A stretch of 21,817 nucleotides of DNA from positions 1-21,817 of the forward strand of contig JAILEL010000277.1 in the NCBI GenBank assembly GCA_024687845.1. The letters run 5' to 3'. The translations under genes and the position numbers were made by a program. The notes below the pieces were generated by a model. It was not told the DNA's origin. It saw nothing but the letters and a program-made list of their open reading frames with translations, and did not search any database. Position 1 is the stretch's first letter; every line of letters begins with the position of its first letter. This DNA is from Eubacterium sp. GTDB taxonomy: Bacteria > Bacillota_A > Clostridia > Lachnospirales > Lachnospiraceae. Below, piece by piece: positions 8,101-17,600 of this stretch.

Positions 8101-10281
8101 ATCCTTTAATCTATTATCATTCTTTAGATCACTTCTACCATACAATCCATATGCACCATAAGAAGCCACATTACCATAATACTGTTGAGAATATGACGGT
8201 AATATGTCTAGTGAACTTTGAATTGTACTCATTTGAACTAATGAGTTTATTGTATCTTCTATTTCTTTTTTTGTAATTTTATTGCCTTGTCTTTCATTCC
8301 ACCATTCTTGACATCCATCAAGAAAGAATATTTTTTGATCATTCAGTTTTTCTAATGTTGCAGGATGCCATGCCGGAACAATACAACAATCAGTTTCAAT
8401 TTCCGAATCAAAGCACTTGGTATCCTTTACTATATTAAACGACTGAATATAAACATCTAAAATCCACTTAAGATTTTCCGGAAAGCTTCTTTGAATCAAT
8501 TTTTCACCCAGAGAAACATATTTATTTACAAGGGTTGCCAACTCCGACATATCCTTGCCAATACAAGTGTAAAACCCTTCTTCTTTGATACATTTTATAA
8601 AATCATAAAAAGCTTTTCCCACTTCATAAAAACGTGCAGATAATTCCTTTTCCGAACTTGGAATTCTTTTATCTACATAATCCGAAAGATTAAAATCAAA
8701 CGAAATATCACTTTCATTTAACCTATCAAAGAACTCCTCATCACTCTTTGCAAATATAAGCGAGTTGATTTTAGAGATTGTAGCAATTGGAATATAATTG
8801 CCAGCATATTTATCATAATACTCATCATTACATATATCCGAAAAATTTCCACACCAAGAGTTTACTTCGTTAAATTTCCACTGAAATTCATGTATAAAAT
8901 CTTTGTCTTTATATTTGTACTTTACATTAAAATTTATTTTACTTATTTTCTTATTTGCACTTGCAGCTTTTACTCTTGAATTCTCAATATTAAGCGCAGC
9001 ATTTTTAGGTGAAAAGAATTTCTCTGGCTCGCTAACTAAAGAAATATCATTACCATTAACTTGCCACATTCTCTTATTAATATATTCAATAACGTCATTA
9101 CAATGTATGCATATATTCCTCCATGTATTATGCAACTGTTGAGCACCTTCATCGTCATCAGTATTTGAGTACATGCAAACTAATTCAGCTTGAACAAATT
9201 CGAATACTATTTCATCTACATGGATATCTTCCTCACTTAAATGATTAAACACCAAAAACAAAGCTTGTGTAAAAACCTCTAAAGGTTCTCCAACCAAACT
9301 TGTAACCTTGTTCTTTGGTGGTTTCTTTTCCACAGGGATACCTATACCAAGGACATCCTCAATTATTGCGAAGTCCACTCCAATCAATAACTTCCTGTTC
9401 TCTTCAACATTTTCTCCACCTATAAATTCTTTAAGAACAACTGCTAAATCATTATAATTATTAATTTTTTGATTTACCCAACACTCATGTTCTGAATTGA
9501 ATTTGGCCAATTCCGCAGTTGGATAATAGTCTATTTTGGCAATGTACTTTTTATACTGTGGCATTGACATTTTACTGAATAAATTTCTGTTGATAAAATT
9601 ATAATTACTTCTCAAACAATTCTTATTCAGATTAGCCTTTTTATCCACTGGCAAATCATACTTTTGTTTTTCAAGTCCCCATAAAGGTAAGGTCTCAAAA
9701 AAGAGTTCATAGAAATCTCTTATATTTACTATCTGTCCACTCCAAGAATCAATGATATCGCTCAGCTTGCATATATCCTTAGGAACGAATTCGAATAAAT
9801 ATTTATATAATCTATCTACAGTATCTTTATCATCATCACTTAATGATTCAATTTCATCCTGGAATACTTGATGGTATTTTCCATTCAAGTTTTTTATAAG
9901 CTTATCCGGAGTAATACTATAAAAATTAAGAAGTCCCCCTTTATCCTCTTCATCTTCAGTTCCTAATAAAACTAACACATTCGAATTGTGAAGATTTCTA
10001 TAAAATGTGATGCTCTGTGACTCAGCCACCCAACCATTCTGTTTCATTGATTGCAATACAGTACTATTATCTGAATTCTCAGAAAACTCGTCCCATTTAT
10101 TCTTTGCTAGACGTATTTCTGATGTGATACCTTTTCCACTTAATGCTTGTGATGTTTTCTGCGCAATTTTTTCATATAATTCTACGCTTTCAAACCCATC
10201 AACCCTTATCATTGTTTCATTTTGAGTATCAACAGCTTTATTTACAATTAAATTTACTATTTCATCTACAATATACTTCAT
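5095..10281 (-). CDS. dptH: DNA phosphorothioation-dependent restriction protein DptH (SspH), HerA-type ATPase with nuclease-like motif
   Basis: At 1728 residues this matches the unusual size of DptH. The first 1000 or so residues have no motif I know. At 1118-1143 a pattern of PD, then hydrophobic strand, then T-E-C-K resembles a PD-(D/E)xK nuclease core (D1119, E1141, K1143). A very acidic linker follows (about 1283-1345). The C-terminus is a HerA/FtsK-like translocase: Walker A GTSGQGKT at 1389-1396, Walker B VVVLDEAQN at 1603-1611 and the HerA hallmark EGRKFGWSAWFATQS at 1626-1640. With DptF and DptG it is expected to move along and break unmodified DNA. An AGGAGGG site precedes the ATG. 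The end overlaps the next gene by 8 bases. Confidence 0.88.
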   Translation of the reverse strand: MKYIVDEIVNLIVNKAVDTQNETMIRVDGFESVELYEKIAQKTSQALSGKGITSEIRLAKNKWDEFSENSDNSTVLQSMKQNGWVAESQSITFYRNLHNSNVLVLLGTEDEEDKGGLLNFYSITPDKLIKNLNGKYHQVFQDEIESLSDDDKDTVDRLYKYLFEFVPKDICKLSDIIDSWSGQIVNIRDFYELFFETLPLWGLEKQKYDLPVDKKANLNKNCLRSNYNFINRNLFSKMSMPQYKKYIAKIDYYPTAELAKFNSEHECWVNQKINNYNDLAVVLKEFIGGENVEENRKLLIGVDFAIIEDVLGIGIPVEKKPPKNKVTSLVGEPLEVFTQALFLVFNHLSEEDIHVDEIVFEFVQAELVCMYSNTDDDEGAQQLHNTWRNICIHCNDVIEYINKRMWQVNGNDISLVSEPEKFFSPKNAALNIENSRVKAASANKKISKINFNVKYKYKDKDFIHEFQWKFNEVNSWCGNFSDICNDEYYDKYAGNYIPIATISKINSLIFAKSDEEFFDRLNESDISFDFNLSDYVDKRIPSSEKELSARFYEVGKAFYDFIKCIKEEGFYTCIGKDMSELATLVNKYVSLGEKLIQRSFPENLKWILDVYIQSFNIVKDTKCFDSEIETDCCIVPAWHPATLEKLNDQKIFFLDGCQEWWNERQGNKITKKEIEDTINSLVQMSTIQSSLDILPSYSQQYYGNVASYGAYGLYGRSDLKNDNRLKDMIHKDAIYDDDFDSKEISRLNDNAKMIYGVIDDYVKAFPNSMNNLSIVFVDPSELQPIIAAVYKYIDVCRDKNKDARIDITLKILVKPENKGGRNYLAYWMDEFFSQDANVNIRTYLNEWKNKSELEKILNGNNDIAFVMDLLKINSLTFVPSKNISSLSASQCRYPIVFKPTPISSTSVKRSIELSQPQFNAAYEHTQVVRYRNNLEKVPDEKYIAAKEVGIDLEGQSIVHFLHEKAYWVVCVDSGMDGALLRSDSQHGNDYSIIGFSTGKGSFGQYNLTITARKTILETIRIRLENRLYQLFKWESSKIKGAASICLEEASGLDGISLLSAVNQRDHNINEFMAYVLTSLREGKIGSDSALKIVIHLDSYKHWFGNEIDKDEEASASRPDFLVLEAFMTNDEKLKLKATVTECKISTENNSGTHKDKAIKQVEHGIKVLSDLFNPESRSIKRRYWFAQLYRALAFAQVTFSNDKPEFSEISTKLRTVLDGNFEIEWHGRVLGYWVDKDGNSEVSTVINSDDTAIEIVDIPQKTIQGLLLKKDEVDLDYINVDAYGFVDDDDQKAEIEMREKELDEDEESIKRVIDSPINQSDETEVYSLSDDSPENTEKNTNLIHINTENSNSVSLENIRVLIGNDKVNNGVFWEFGNPLLANRHLLITGTSGQGKTYSIQTMLYELSKANISSVVFDYTEGFRLDQLEPEFVNGMKDQINEHIVKIEGVPINPFKKQELDFGNRVIPEDSSDVAGRFANILTHVYKFGEQQHAAIYEATRIGLEKYGDEMNMEHFKEELEEVQNSNSSAKTVVSKMTPFFHSIKFDRKANFDWGELLYSNEAKMNIFQLTMIDREMQVVVTELMLWDAWYYTKKFGKKDKPFVVVLDEAQNLSHKENSPSKAILTEGRKFGWSAWFATQSLRVLADDEVVRLLQSAFKLYFKPTDEEVIKMSKQLDPTNASLWLGALKTLRKGQCIAVGERIRNDGQFGAVKPTVTNIISFAERDNNE
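5106..5116 (-). promoter_or_regulatory. Ribosome binding site for the second sspB-like gene, inside dptH
   Basis: The minus strand reads GGAAAGGGATA here, within the last codons of dptH, 6 bases from GGG to TAATA-ATG at 5102. It favours that ATG over the TTG at 5120 and suggests translational coupling with dptH. Confidence 0.5.
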
Positions 10282-10291
10282 AGCAGCCCTC

Positions 10292-11791
10292 CTAAACTAT
10301 CGAACTATATGGATTTACAACTATTGAAGTAGCATCCGATAATTCTCTCAAAAAACCTGTTGATTTCAAGAACTCCTGAAATGCATCTACATTATATGAG
10401 AAATCGTTCGCTAATGAAAAATCGCCCTTGCCATTTAATGTCTTTTTATATTCTTCAGGTCCTATTACAATTCCATAATGTTCAAATAATTTACTCAAAA
10501 ACATATTTAGAGTCATCTTCTCCCCTGGTTTTACAATAGCAAGCACTAAAAACCTTATTACATCTTCAGATAAACTCATCCTTTCAAACGGACCATTTAC
10601 AGGAATGATACATTGCATTTCTTTTCCTTTGCTCTTAAAGATATCAAATGAATCAACCCTTGCATCTCTGACTACCTTCATGATGTTATCATCATCAATA
10701 TGAATATCTCTTGCCATTTTATTCAATGCAGTCATAAAGTCATTTTCCATTTTTTTATAAGAATCAGATGCTAACTTCTTTACGGTATCTGAGGATTCAT
10801 TTCTCATATCAATTATCCAAATAGGTTTTTCACCTCTCAAATATGTCGAAACCCTATAAGACATCATCCTCATAATCTGTAACATAACACCTTTTGCAAG
10901 AACATCCATTCTATTAATAGGATGTAATTTACAGGAAAGATAATTAACCAATTCTTTAACGCTATATACACCGCAGTCTCCATAAGCATCCTGTGGAATA
11001 AATGATAAACTCAATTTTTGAGACAGTTTCTGTTTATCCATACAATACTGTTCTTCCCAACTATCCTGTATAAAGCAAGCCAAATCCGATATTTTTTTAC
11101 ACTGAACTCCAACCAGATCATTGAGTAAATCTTCCAATGCTGTTTTAGCATTTTTATCTTTATCTAATGATTGAAGCAAATGTAAATAGTATAATTCTCC
11201 TCCTCGCGCTAGAAAATTTCTTCGATCAAAACTAAATAAACTATCTACAGTTTCTGGTTTATTGTTAAAATCAACATTAGCCCTCCTATATTTTTCATTT
11301 GGATCAGCACCACACAAAATAAACTCCGGACAAAGAGGCATCAGCGCCTGAGCACCCCAAAAACGATTCTTAATTACAACTGCATAACCGTGAAATAAAT
11401 CTTGAATGCTCTCGATATATTCTCTTGCAGTCTCATCATTAACATCATCCATTTTCTTTACAAGAATATCTATCATCTCTTTGTAAGCTTTTTCATCTTG
11501 TGGAATTGTGCCTTTTTTTCTTGATTTGTCATAAAAAACAAATCTACGTAATGCCATCCTTGGCATTACCCAATAACTAAGTTTACTTCCCTCATCATTA
11601 TTGTGAAAATGCATTTTGCCATCTTCTAAATTAGCATCTTTAGGGGAAGCATATACAAGTAAAAACTCAATCAAATATTCGTACAATGTTTGATCAGCTT
11701 TAAATCTATTTCCAAAAAGAAGTGATGATATAATCTGTTTATCTTCTATTCTCTTATAATCATCATCCATATATTCCGGATATGTATTCAT
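10292..11791 (-). CDS. dptG: DNA phosphorothioation-dependent restriction protein DptG (SspG)
   Basis: A 499-residue soluble protein without signal peptide, membrane segment or nucleotide-binding motif. Notable stretches are RNFLARGGELYYLHLLQSL (191-209), a tract rich in Met and Arg at 304-318, and a C-terminal part with MSLSEDVIRFLVLAIVKPG (405-423) and HYGIVIGPEEY (438-448), which looks like a winged helix. The ARGGELYYL stretch and the position between DptF and DptH support DptG, the least understood subunit of the complex. It follows dptF after 11 bases, with an AGGGAGG site between stop and start, and precedes dptH by 10 bases, which suggests equal production of the three subunits. I recognise the family mainly by context and length. 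Confidence 0.75.
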   Translation of the reverse strand: MNTYPEYMDDDYKRIEDKQIISSLLFGNRFKADQTLYEYLIEFLLVYASPKDANLEDGKMHFHNNDEGSKLSYWVMPRMALRRFVFYDKSRKKGTIPQDEKAYKEMIDILVKKMDDVNDETAREYIESIQDLFHGYAVVIKNRFWGAQALMPLCPEFILCGADPNEKYRRANVDFNNKPETVDSLFSFDRRNFLARGGELYYLHLLQSLDKDKNAKTALEDLLNDLVGVQCKKISDLACFIQDSWEEQYCMDKQKLSQKLSLSFIPQDAYGDCGVYSVKELVNYLSCKLHPINRMDVLAKGVMLQIMRMMSYRVSTYLRGEKPIWIIDMRNESSDTVKKLASDSYKKMENDFMTALNKMARDIHIDDDNIMKVVRDARVDSFDIFKSKGKEMQCIIPVNGPFERMSLSEDVIRFLVLAIVKPGEKMTLNMFLSKLFEHYGIVIGPEEYKKTLNGKGDFSLANDFSYNVDAFQEFLKSTGFLRELSDATSIVVNPYSSIV

Positions 11792-11802
11792 ATATAACCT
11801 CC

Positions 11803-13497
11803 CTATACCTGCCTTAATCTTCTATCTTCCGTTATCTCAAATCTTACCGCCTTGTTACCATCATTTTTCAATATTATCATCTCTATTTCTTCGCTATAAT
11901 CATCATCTAATTCACTTGATATTTGAGCCTTCAAGCTTTCAACTCCATGAGATAATAGTGGATCAATATTTGTTGCTATAACACCATTCTTTAACTCTTC
12001 AAAATAATCAAGCATTGGCAGAGATATTACCGACTCTAACTCTGTTTTATTAACCTCAAGATGTAATATGTACCTATCTCTCTCTTTATTAAACAATGTA
12101 TCATTTGTTTTTACCGGAACAACTCTCATATGACGACTTGGAATTGTTCCCGTAATCAATTGAACATTCTGCGCAATACCTGATTCTCTGCTTAATGTTA
12201 AAGGTATTTCATTTTCTGAATTTGGTGTACCAACATATATCATAGATAACGCATCAGCAATCAAGTTAGCATCTACCTTTCCAGGTTTTATTTCTCCACT
12301 TCTTAGTCTCAAAAATCTACCAAATTGTTTTGAAAATACATCTTCAGAAATCTGTTCAATAATCTTTTCATCCGTTATTATGTTCATAAAGAAGAAAGTT
12401 CTTCGCAAAAAGTTCGTCCAACCTTTTACACTTGCATTTACATTTTTCACTTCAGCATTTTTTATAATATCAATAACTTCATTATTAAATAAAGCCGCAT
12501 ACTCACGACCAACTATAAGCTTTTCATCTATTCTTAATCTTTTATTGTCATATTCACACTTATTAGCGACATCAATAGCTAAAATATTTAACGCCTTTTC
12601 ATTTATTCTTGTTCCTATGTATCCAAAGAACAAGTTGCTGAATAAATATTTATATTCCTCAAAAGGTTTAATTTCATCACACGAAAATCCACCTGTTATC
12701 ATATATGCAAGCTGCTCTGTCATACTACGAATTGTCAGTCTTTTACCATATTCAGTGATCCAGATAAAGTGTTTATCTATGAATCCAAAAACCTCTTTTC
12801 TATTGTCCGAAATAAGATTTATATTTCTATAAATATGACAATAATCCTTCTTTGGACACGATAAACATTCATTCCATAATTTAGGTTGTATAATATTGTC
12901 TAGAAACTCATTCGCAAAATATGTATTATCAACCGTTGCAACATTTATTACACATATTTTGATTCCATATATATCTTTAATTTCTCCATCATTACAGTCC
13001 ATAGCATCTATTAACTGTATTTTTGCTTTTTCTTTATCTTCAGGAGAATCAAACATTTCCCCAAAAGTATTTATCAAAGGACCAGTATTTGCCACCATAA
13101 AAACAAAATTACCCTCTTGCGGCATTTTTATTACTGAACTCAAGGTTTCTAGTTTTTCACTATCTGATAATTCACTAAAATCCTTAATACACTGACACTT
13201 TCTCCCCGTTGGTAAAGTGAAATCACTTATTCTTTCATTTGTATTAAAAGATATGTCTAAATCTTTTAACACCTGATACATAATACTTGTCTTTCCATCT
13301 CCCGCATGACCAGTTAATATAATGATATGTGGTTCTTCATTAACCAAAGAATTATGAATATAATCACATAATCCTATTTTAACCATCACATCATCGAAAT
13401 ATGGATTTTCAACATTGCGCTCCCCATAAGCATTTTCGTTTTGAGCATTATAATTATGTAATGAATTCAGATAATCTACAAAACTATTCTTTCCCAT
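11803..13497 (-). CDS. dptF: DNA phosphorothioation-dependent restriction protein DptF (SspF)
   Basis: A 564-residue P-loop ATPase with Walker A GHAGDGKT at 63-70, in the HIIILTGHAGDGKTS context usual for DptF. FMVANTGPL at 133-141 probably follows a strand of the ATPase core. A cysteine group C211-x2-C214-x5-C220, followed by H221, looks like a metal site; C101 and C103 might contribute. Length and the following two genes fit DptF, the first subunit of the DptFGH (DndFGH/SspFGH) restriction complex that damages DNA lacking phosphorothioate. No nuclease motif is visible in this subunit, so it likely acts as an ATP-driven switch or DNA-binding part. A GAGAGGT site precedes the ATG. The family call comes from architecture and context; no search was possible. 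Confidence 0.8.
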   Translation of the reverse strand: MGKNSFVDYLNSLHNYNAQNENAYGERNVENPYFDDVMVKIGLCDYIHNSLVNEEPHIIILTGHAGDGKTSIMYQVLKDLDISFNTNERISDFTLPTGRKCQCIKDFSELSDSEKLETLSSVIKMPQEGNFVFMVANTGPLINTFGEMFDSPEDKEKAKIQLIDAMDCNDGEIKDIYGIKICVINVATVDNTYFANEFLDNIIQPKLWNECLSCPKKDYCHIYRNINLISDNRKEVFGFIDKHFIWITEYGKRLTIRSMTEQLAYMITGGFSCDEIKPFEEYKYLFSNLFFGYIGTRINEKALNILAIDVANKCEYDNKRLRIDEKLIVGREYAALFNNEVIDIIKNAEVKNVNASVKGWTNFLRRTFFFMNIITDEKIIEQISEDVFSKQFGRFLRLRSGEIKPGKVDANLIADALSMIYVGTPNSENEIPLTLSRESGIAQNVQLITGTIPSRHMRVVPVKTNDTLFNKERDRYILHLEVNKTELESVISLPMLDYFEELKNGVIATNIDPLLSHGVESLKAQISSELDDDYSEEIEMIILKNDGNKAVRFEITEDRRLRQV

Positions 13498-13521
13498 ACC
13501 GTACCTCTCAATATATTTATT

Positions 13522-14667
13522 TCAAATGTTTTCATTTATGTAATCAAGCACATTTATTAACTCATCAAAATCATTGTCATTAGTAAAATAACCCACGCTA
13601 AATCTTATTGTACCTGCTGGAAATGTGCCCAAGAACTTATGAGCAGATGGCGCACATTGAAGACCTGTTCTGACAGAAATATTTTGCTCACTGAATAAAC
13701 TTCCAGCACTATCACTGCTTATCCCATCAATCAAACACGAAACTATTCCAACATAGTCTTTATCAGGATACATACCAATAATCTTTATAAAATCATATCT
13801 CGAAAGAATATCTATCAATCTATTTCTATTTTCATTTTCTCTTTTTCTTATATTATCTATTCCAATTTCTTCAATCCATCTAAGTGCAGCGTTTAATCCA
13901 GATATCCCGCTTATATTTAACGTTCCCATCTCATACTTTTCCGGAACACTATCTGGCATATCTTGGTTAGAAGAATCATATCCTGTACCGCCAAACAATA
14001 TAGGATTAAGTTTAACTGGTCTAGAACATATAAAACCTGAAATACCAGTCGGTCCATAAAGTGTTTTATGCCCTGCAAACACAGCAAAATCAAATGTTTC
14101 TAAACCCACATTTAAATCTACTAAGCCTGCGGTTTGCGACATATCAGCAATAGTGATTGCCCTAAATCTTTTAGCAAGCCTAAATAACTCATCAATAGGA
14201 GAAACATAACCTATCACATTACTAGCATGACTAACGATAATAATGTCTGGTGAGCATTTTTCATATGATTCAGAAATCGAATCAAAATCATAGTCTCCAT
14301 CTGATGTCACTGCTAAGGTATGAATTGTGATAACACCTTTTTTCTCATATTGGTGCAATAATCTTGTGACAGCATTATGTTCAAACGGACTAATATAAAC
14401 ATTCTTTATATTTTCGGACATTAACCCCTGAATAATCATATTCAATGCTATTGTTGCAGTAGGAGTGAATATAACCTCCTTTGCCGGTGCATGAAATAGT
14501 TTTTTAATTCTTTCGCGAGTATCATCCACTATATTTACCGCGCTTTTCTCAAGAGAATACCTACCTCTTCCAACATTCACACCTGATTCTCTATAAAACG
14601 AGTCCATAAAATCATAGACTATTTCCGGTTTTGGAAAGGTGGTAGATGCATTATCAAAATAAGCCAT
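13522..14667 (-). CDS. sspA: Cysteine desulfurase of the phosphorothioation system (SspA-like)
   Basis: A complete PLP-dependent class-V aminotransferase fold of 381 residues. It opens with MAYFDNASTTFPKP. H97 (in FEHNAV) stacks on the cofactor, D175 and Q178 lie in ADMSQTAG, and the PLP lysine is K201 in AGHKTLYG. The persulfide cysteine is C338 in RTGLQCAPSAHK. These are all the residues needed to take sulfur from L-cysteine as a protein-bound persulfide. The sequence type is that of the general 'cysteine desulfurase family protein' group, close to SufS. Its place 13 bases after sspC and 24 bases before dptF, with an AGGAG site 10 bases before the ATG, argues that it feeds sulfur to SspD for DNA modification rather than serving iron-sulfur cluster assembly; no suf or isc scaffold gene is near. 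Confidence 0.9.
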   Translation of the reverse strand: MAYFDNASTTFPKPEIVYDFMDSFYRESGVNVGRGRYSLEKSAVNIVDDTRERIKKLFHAPAKEVIFTPTATIALNMIIQGLMSENIKNVYISPFEHNAVTRLLHQYEKKGVITIHTLAVTSDGDYDFDSISESYEKCSPDIIIVSHASNVIGYVSPIDELFRLAKRFRAITIADMSQTAGLVDLNVGLETFDFAVFAGHKTLYGPTGISGFICSRPVKLNPILFGGTGYDSSNQDMPDSVPEKYEMGTLNISGISGLNAALRWIEEIGIDNIRKRENENRNRLIDILSRYDFIKIIGMYPDKDYVGIVSCLIDGISSDSAGSLFSEQNISVRTGLQCAPSAHKFLGTFPAGTIRFSVGYFTNDNDFDELINVLDYINENI

Positions 14668-14680
14668 TAATTAGATGCTC

Positions 14681-17600
14681 CTAACATAATTTGTTTAGTA
14701 TATCCATTAGTATTTGTCTTTTTTCCTGTTCTGATATTGACTGACCCATAGAGTCAAGACTTGCCTGTATCTGATTTAACAACAGTTCTCCCCTTTTGGT
14801 TGTTTCTGTTCTTTCAAATCTCTTGGTAACAACACTTCCATCCTCTGAAACAAAAGAAACTTGATATGAATTAGCCGTTGAATCTGCATCTATCTCGTCA
14901 TCACCTGATGTAAATGACTCTGCAGTTTTTTTGTACTTTTCTATAGCCATTTTGAATGTATTAAAGGTTTCTTCAGTCCAATCTTCTATCCTTAAATCAG
15001 TTGCCAATCTTGAAAGATTTTTAATGAAATCAACCTCATCATTAGTTATATTCTTAAACAGGTTTAAACATCTATCTGTTCCATCCGTAAAAAGTTGTTC
15101 AAATACTCTTGAATCAAGTTGCTCACACCAATCCATTATTACAGATGGAAGAGACATTTTATCCATCATTTTTTTATTGCTACAGAATAAGTCTTTTAAA
15201 AAGTCATTTATTCTACTAATTAATCCGTCAATCGCACTATCATAGTAATTTCTAAACTCTCGCACTCGATTTGTACATTCATTTAAGTCTTTTGTACTAC
15301 AAGCATCAGGTATAATTTCAAACAACAGTTTCTGTCCTAAATCACCTTTAGATAAAGCTTTTAGAATCATATAATTTGTTTTATACACATCCTGACCGTT
15401 AAGCTTTTTTCTACACTCTTTTGAGTATTTAGGAAGATTGATATACCACCTCTTAATTGCAGAAGCTACAAAATCAAATGCATTCGAGGATCTTTCAACT
15501 TCATTAACATATTCTGCAAATATATCAGCGAGTCCATTTATGTACTCTTCCTTATCAGAGTCCCAATCCAAAACTTCAAGATAAAACATTTCAGGATGAG
15601 AATTAATCTGATTAATCGTATCTACATTAAGTGGGACTTGTCCGTGAACATCACACAATACAATTTCTTTTTTATTATTATGAAAAACTGCTGCGAGATA
15701 AATAGGGATAACCCCAAATCTAATACCAATCCCATATGACGAGTCAGTAAGTTTCAAATATAATTCAGAAAACGATAGTCTGCCATTTTTCTTAACATCA
15801 AAAATAAACGATTGTATGATATTAAGCATTTTTCTCATTTTTACATCAGAAACTTCCGTACTTATGTATGCAGCATCTTCATCATTTATTAGTATCCCCT
15901 TATTTACCAATGTACTTCTCATAATAGAGACTTCTTGTCCCGTACCTGATAATCCCAAATTAGGTTCTAATTCTGTTCTTAACAACCCTGCAACAATCTT
16001 ATTTCTACTATTTAACGCTATAGAAGTAATTTCTTTCCTATTTATGGATTCATTATTTATAACTGGCGTATCAGGATATAACTCATCACATATTCTTGAC
16101 ATCAATTCAGTCAAAGATGCCTTTCTAGACAATTTCTCTAATTTACCATTAAATAAGAACTTTGACCTTGATTTTTCTGGTCTAACAAAATCACTAATAT
16201 ATTCGAGAACAATTTCTCTTAAGTCTTCATAAACCACTTCATATTCTTCAAACAGAATCTTATCATCTACGACACTATCCATAAGTTGCTTAACAGCTTC
16301 GTATTCACGTATGATATCCCCTTTGTTATGTATCTCTTTGGGAATAACGAAAATAGCATTTGTGCAATTTTGGCTAATTTCTTTAACCTTCTTTTCGATT
16401 TCTCTTATGCCATACTGCTCTGATGGAATTATTCCATAAACCGCCCCATCTCCATCGAGTTGCTTTGTGCGTTGATTCCAATCACCATCCACAAACAATT
16501 CTGAATCATTTATAAAATCAAACACAAAGAATCTTGTGATTTCATTTTCATCATTATATCTAGAAGGATATAAATAATTATCAAAATTTGAGTTGTTAAG
16601 CGAATCTTTTATTGTCAGACTATCCTTCTGCTTTTCAACTGTTTCTAAAATTTCATTCCTTATATCAACTCCAGAGGTTTGTTTTAACCTTAGATAATTA
16701 TTACTTTTTCTAAGATAAATAACTAACTGCTTTTCAATCAAATCAGTAATTGTAGAATCTATCTCATCTTTGCTATATTCATAAGAATATGCTTGATATA
16801 GCTCAGCCTTTGTAGGAACTAATTTATCAAACTGATCTAGTATATAGATTAATGATATAGCCTTTACAATTTTGCTTTCTAAGCTTCCAGCTTCAAGCTT
16901 ATCCAATATTACACTAGTCAAATAATAGTTATCATGTATTGCTATGTCATATACTTCTTTTTTAAACAATGGTTCAAAGTAATCATATAACATATCAGGT
17001 GTAACCAATTTAAACTGATTCTGATCTATTGAGTTTAAATATGCTGATAATGTATTATCACCATCTGCGGATAAAAATGTAAAAAGAGTACGTTCATTTT
17101 GTGCAACTTTTTCAGATAATCTAGGCAATATAAACATAGACATCGGATGCAAAGGATAACACTTATATAGCATATTACCGAACTCGTCATCTTCAAGATC
17201 TGCAAAGAGATTATGCTCTCTATATATTGCATATAATGAATCAAACTCTGATGTATGATTTTTTACAAAATGATCATACTGTTTCTCATCTCTTTGAATA
17301 ACAGATGAAATAATCTCATACATCTGCTTAAAATTATTATTTAAAATAACATGAGTAAATCGTTCAGAAACGCCTCTCCATCCATCAATCTTATTCTTTG
17401 GTAATTGGTCAATATAGTTTTCAATTTCCTTATGAGAAATAAGCATAAGATGAAGCTGACTACTACCACTCCTATTACATTTTTCAGCGAAACTCTGAAG
17501 CATATTGGTATCACTTGTTGATGCCGTTTTGATATTCGACTCTAAGAACTTACTGAATTCATCATATACTACATACAAACCTGTATAGTTATACTTTTCC

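Noticed and set aside
12380..12832. Plus-strand open frame of 150 codons opposite dptF
   Set aside because: It is antisense to a convincing ATPase gene, has a low-complexity hydrophobic translation typical of the reverse of AT-rich coding DNA, and shows no motif.
13522..14667. Housekeeping NifS/SufS for iron-sulfur cluster assembly
   Set aside because: No scaffold or carrier gene (sufU, iscU, sufB/C/D) is nearby, and tight spacing to sspC and dptF places it in the DNA-modification pathway.
15816..16232. Plus-strand open frame of 138 codons opposite sspC
   Set aside because: Lies wholly inside sspC on the other strand; the apparent membrane-like composition is a by-product of the antisense reading.
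17035..17244. Minus-strand 69-codon frame inside sspC
   Set aside because: It overlaps the intact sspC frame in another phase, is rich in Ile, Tyr and Cys without motifs, and has no independent gene context.
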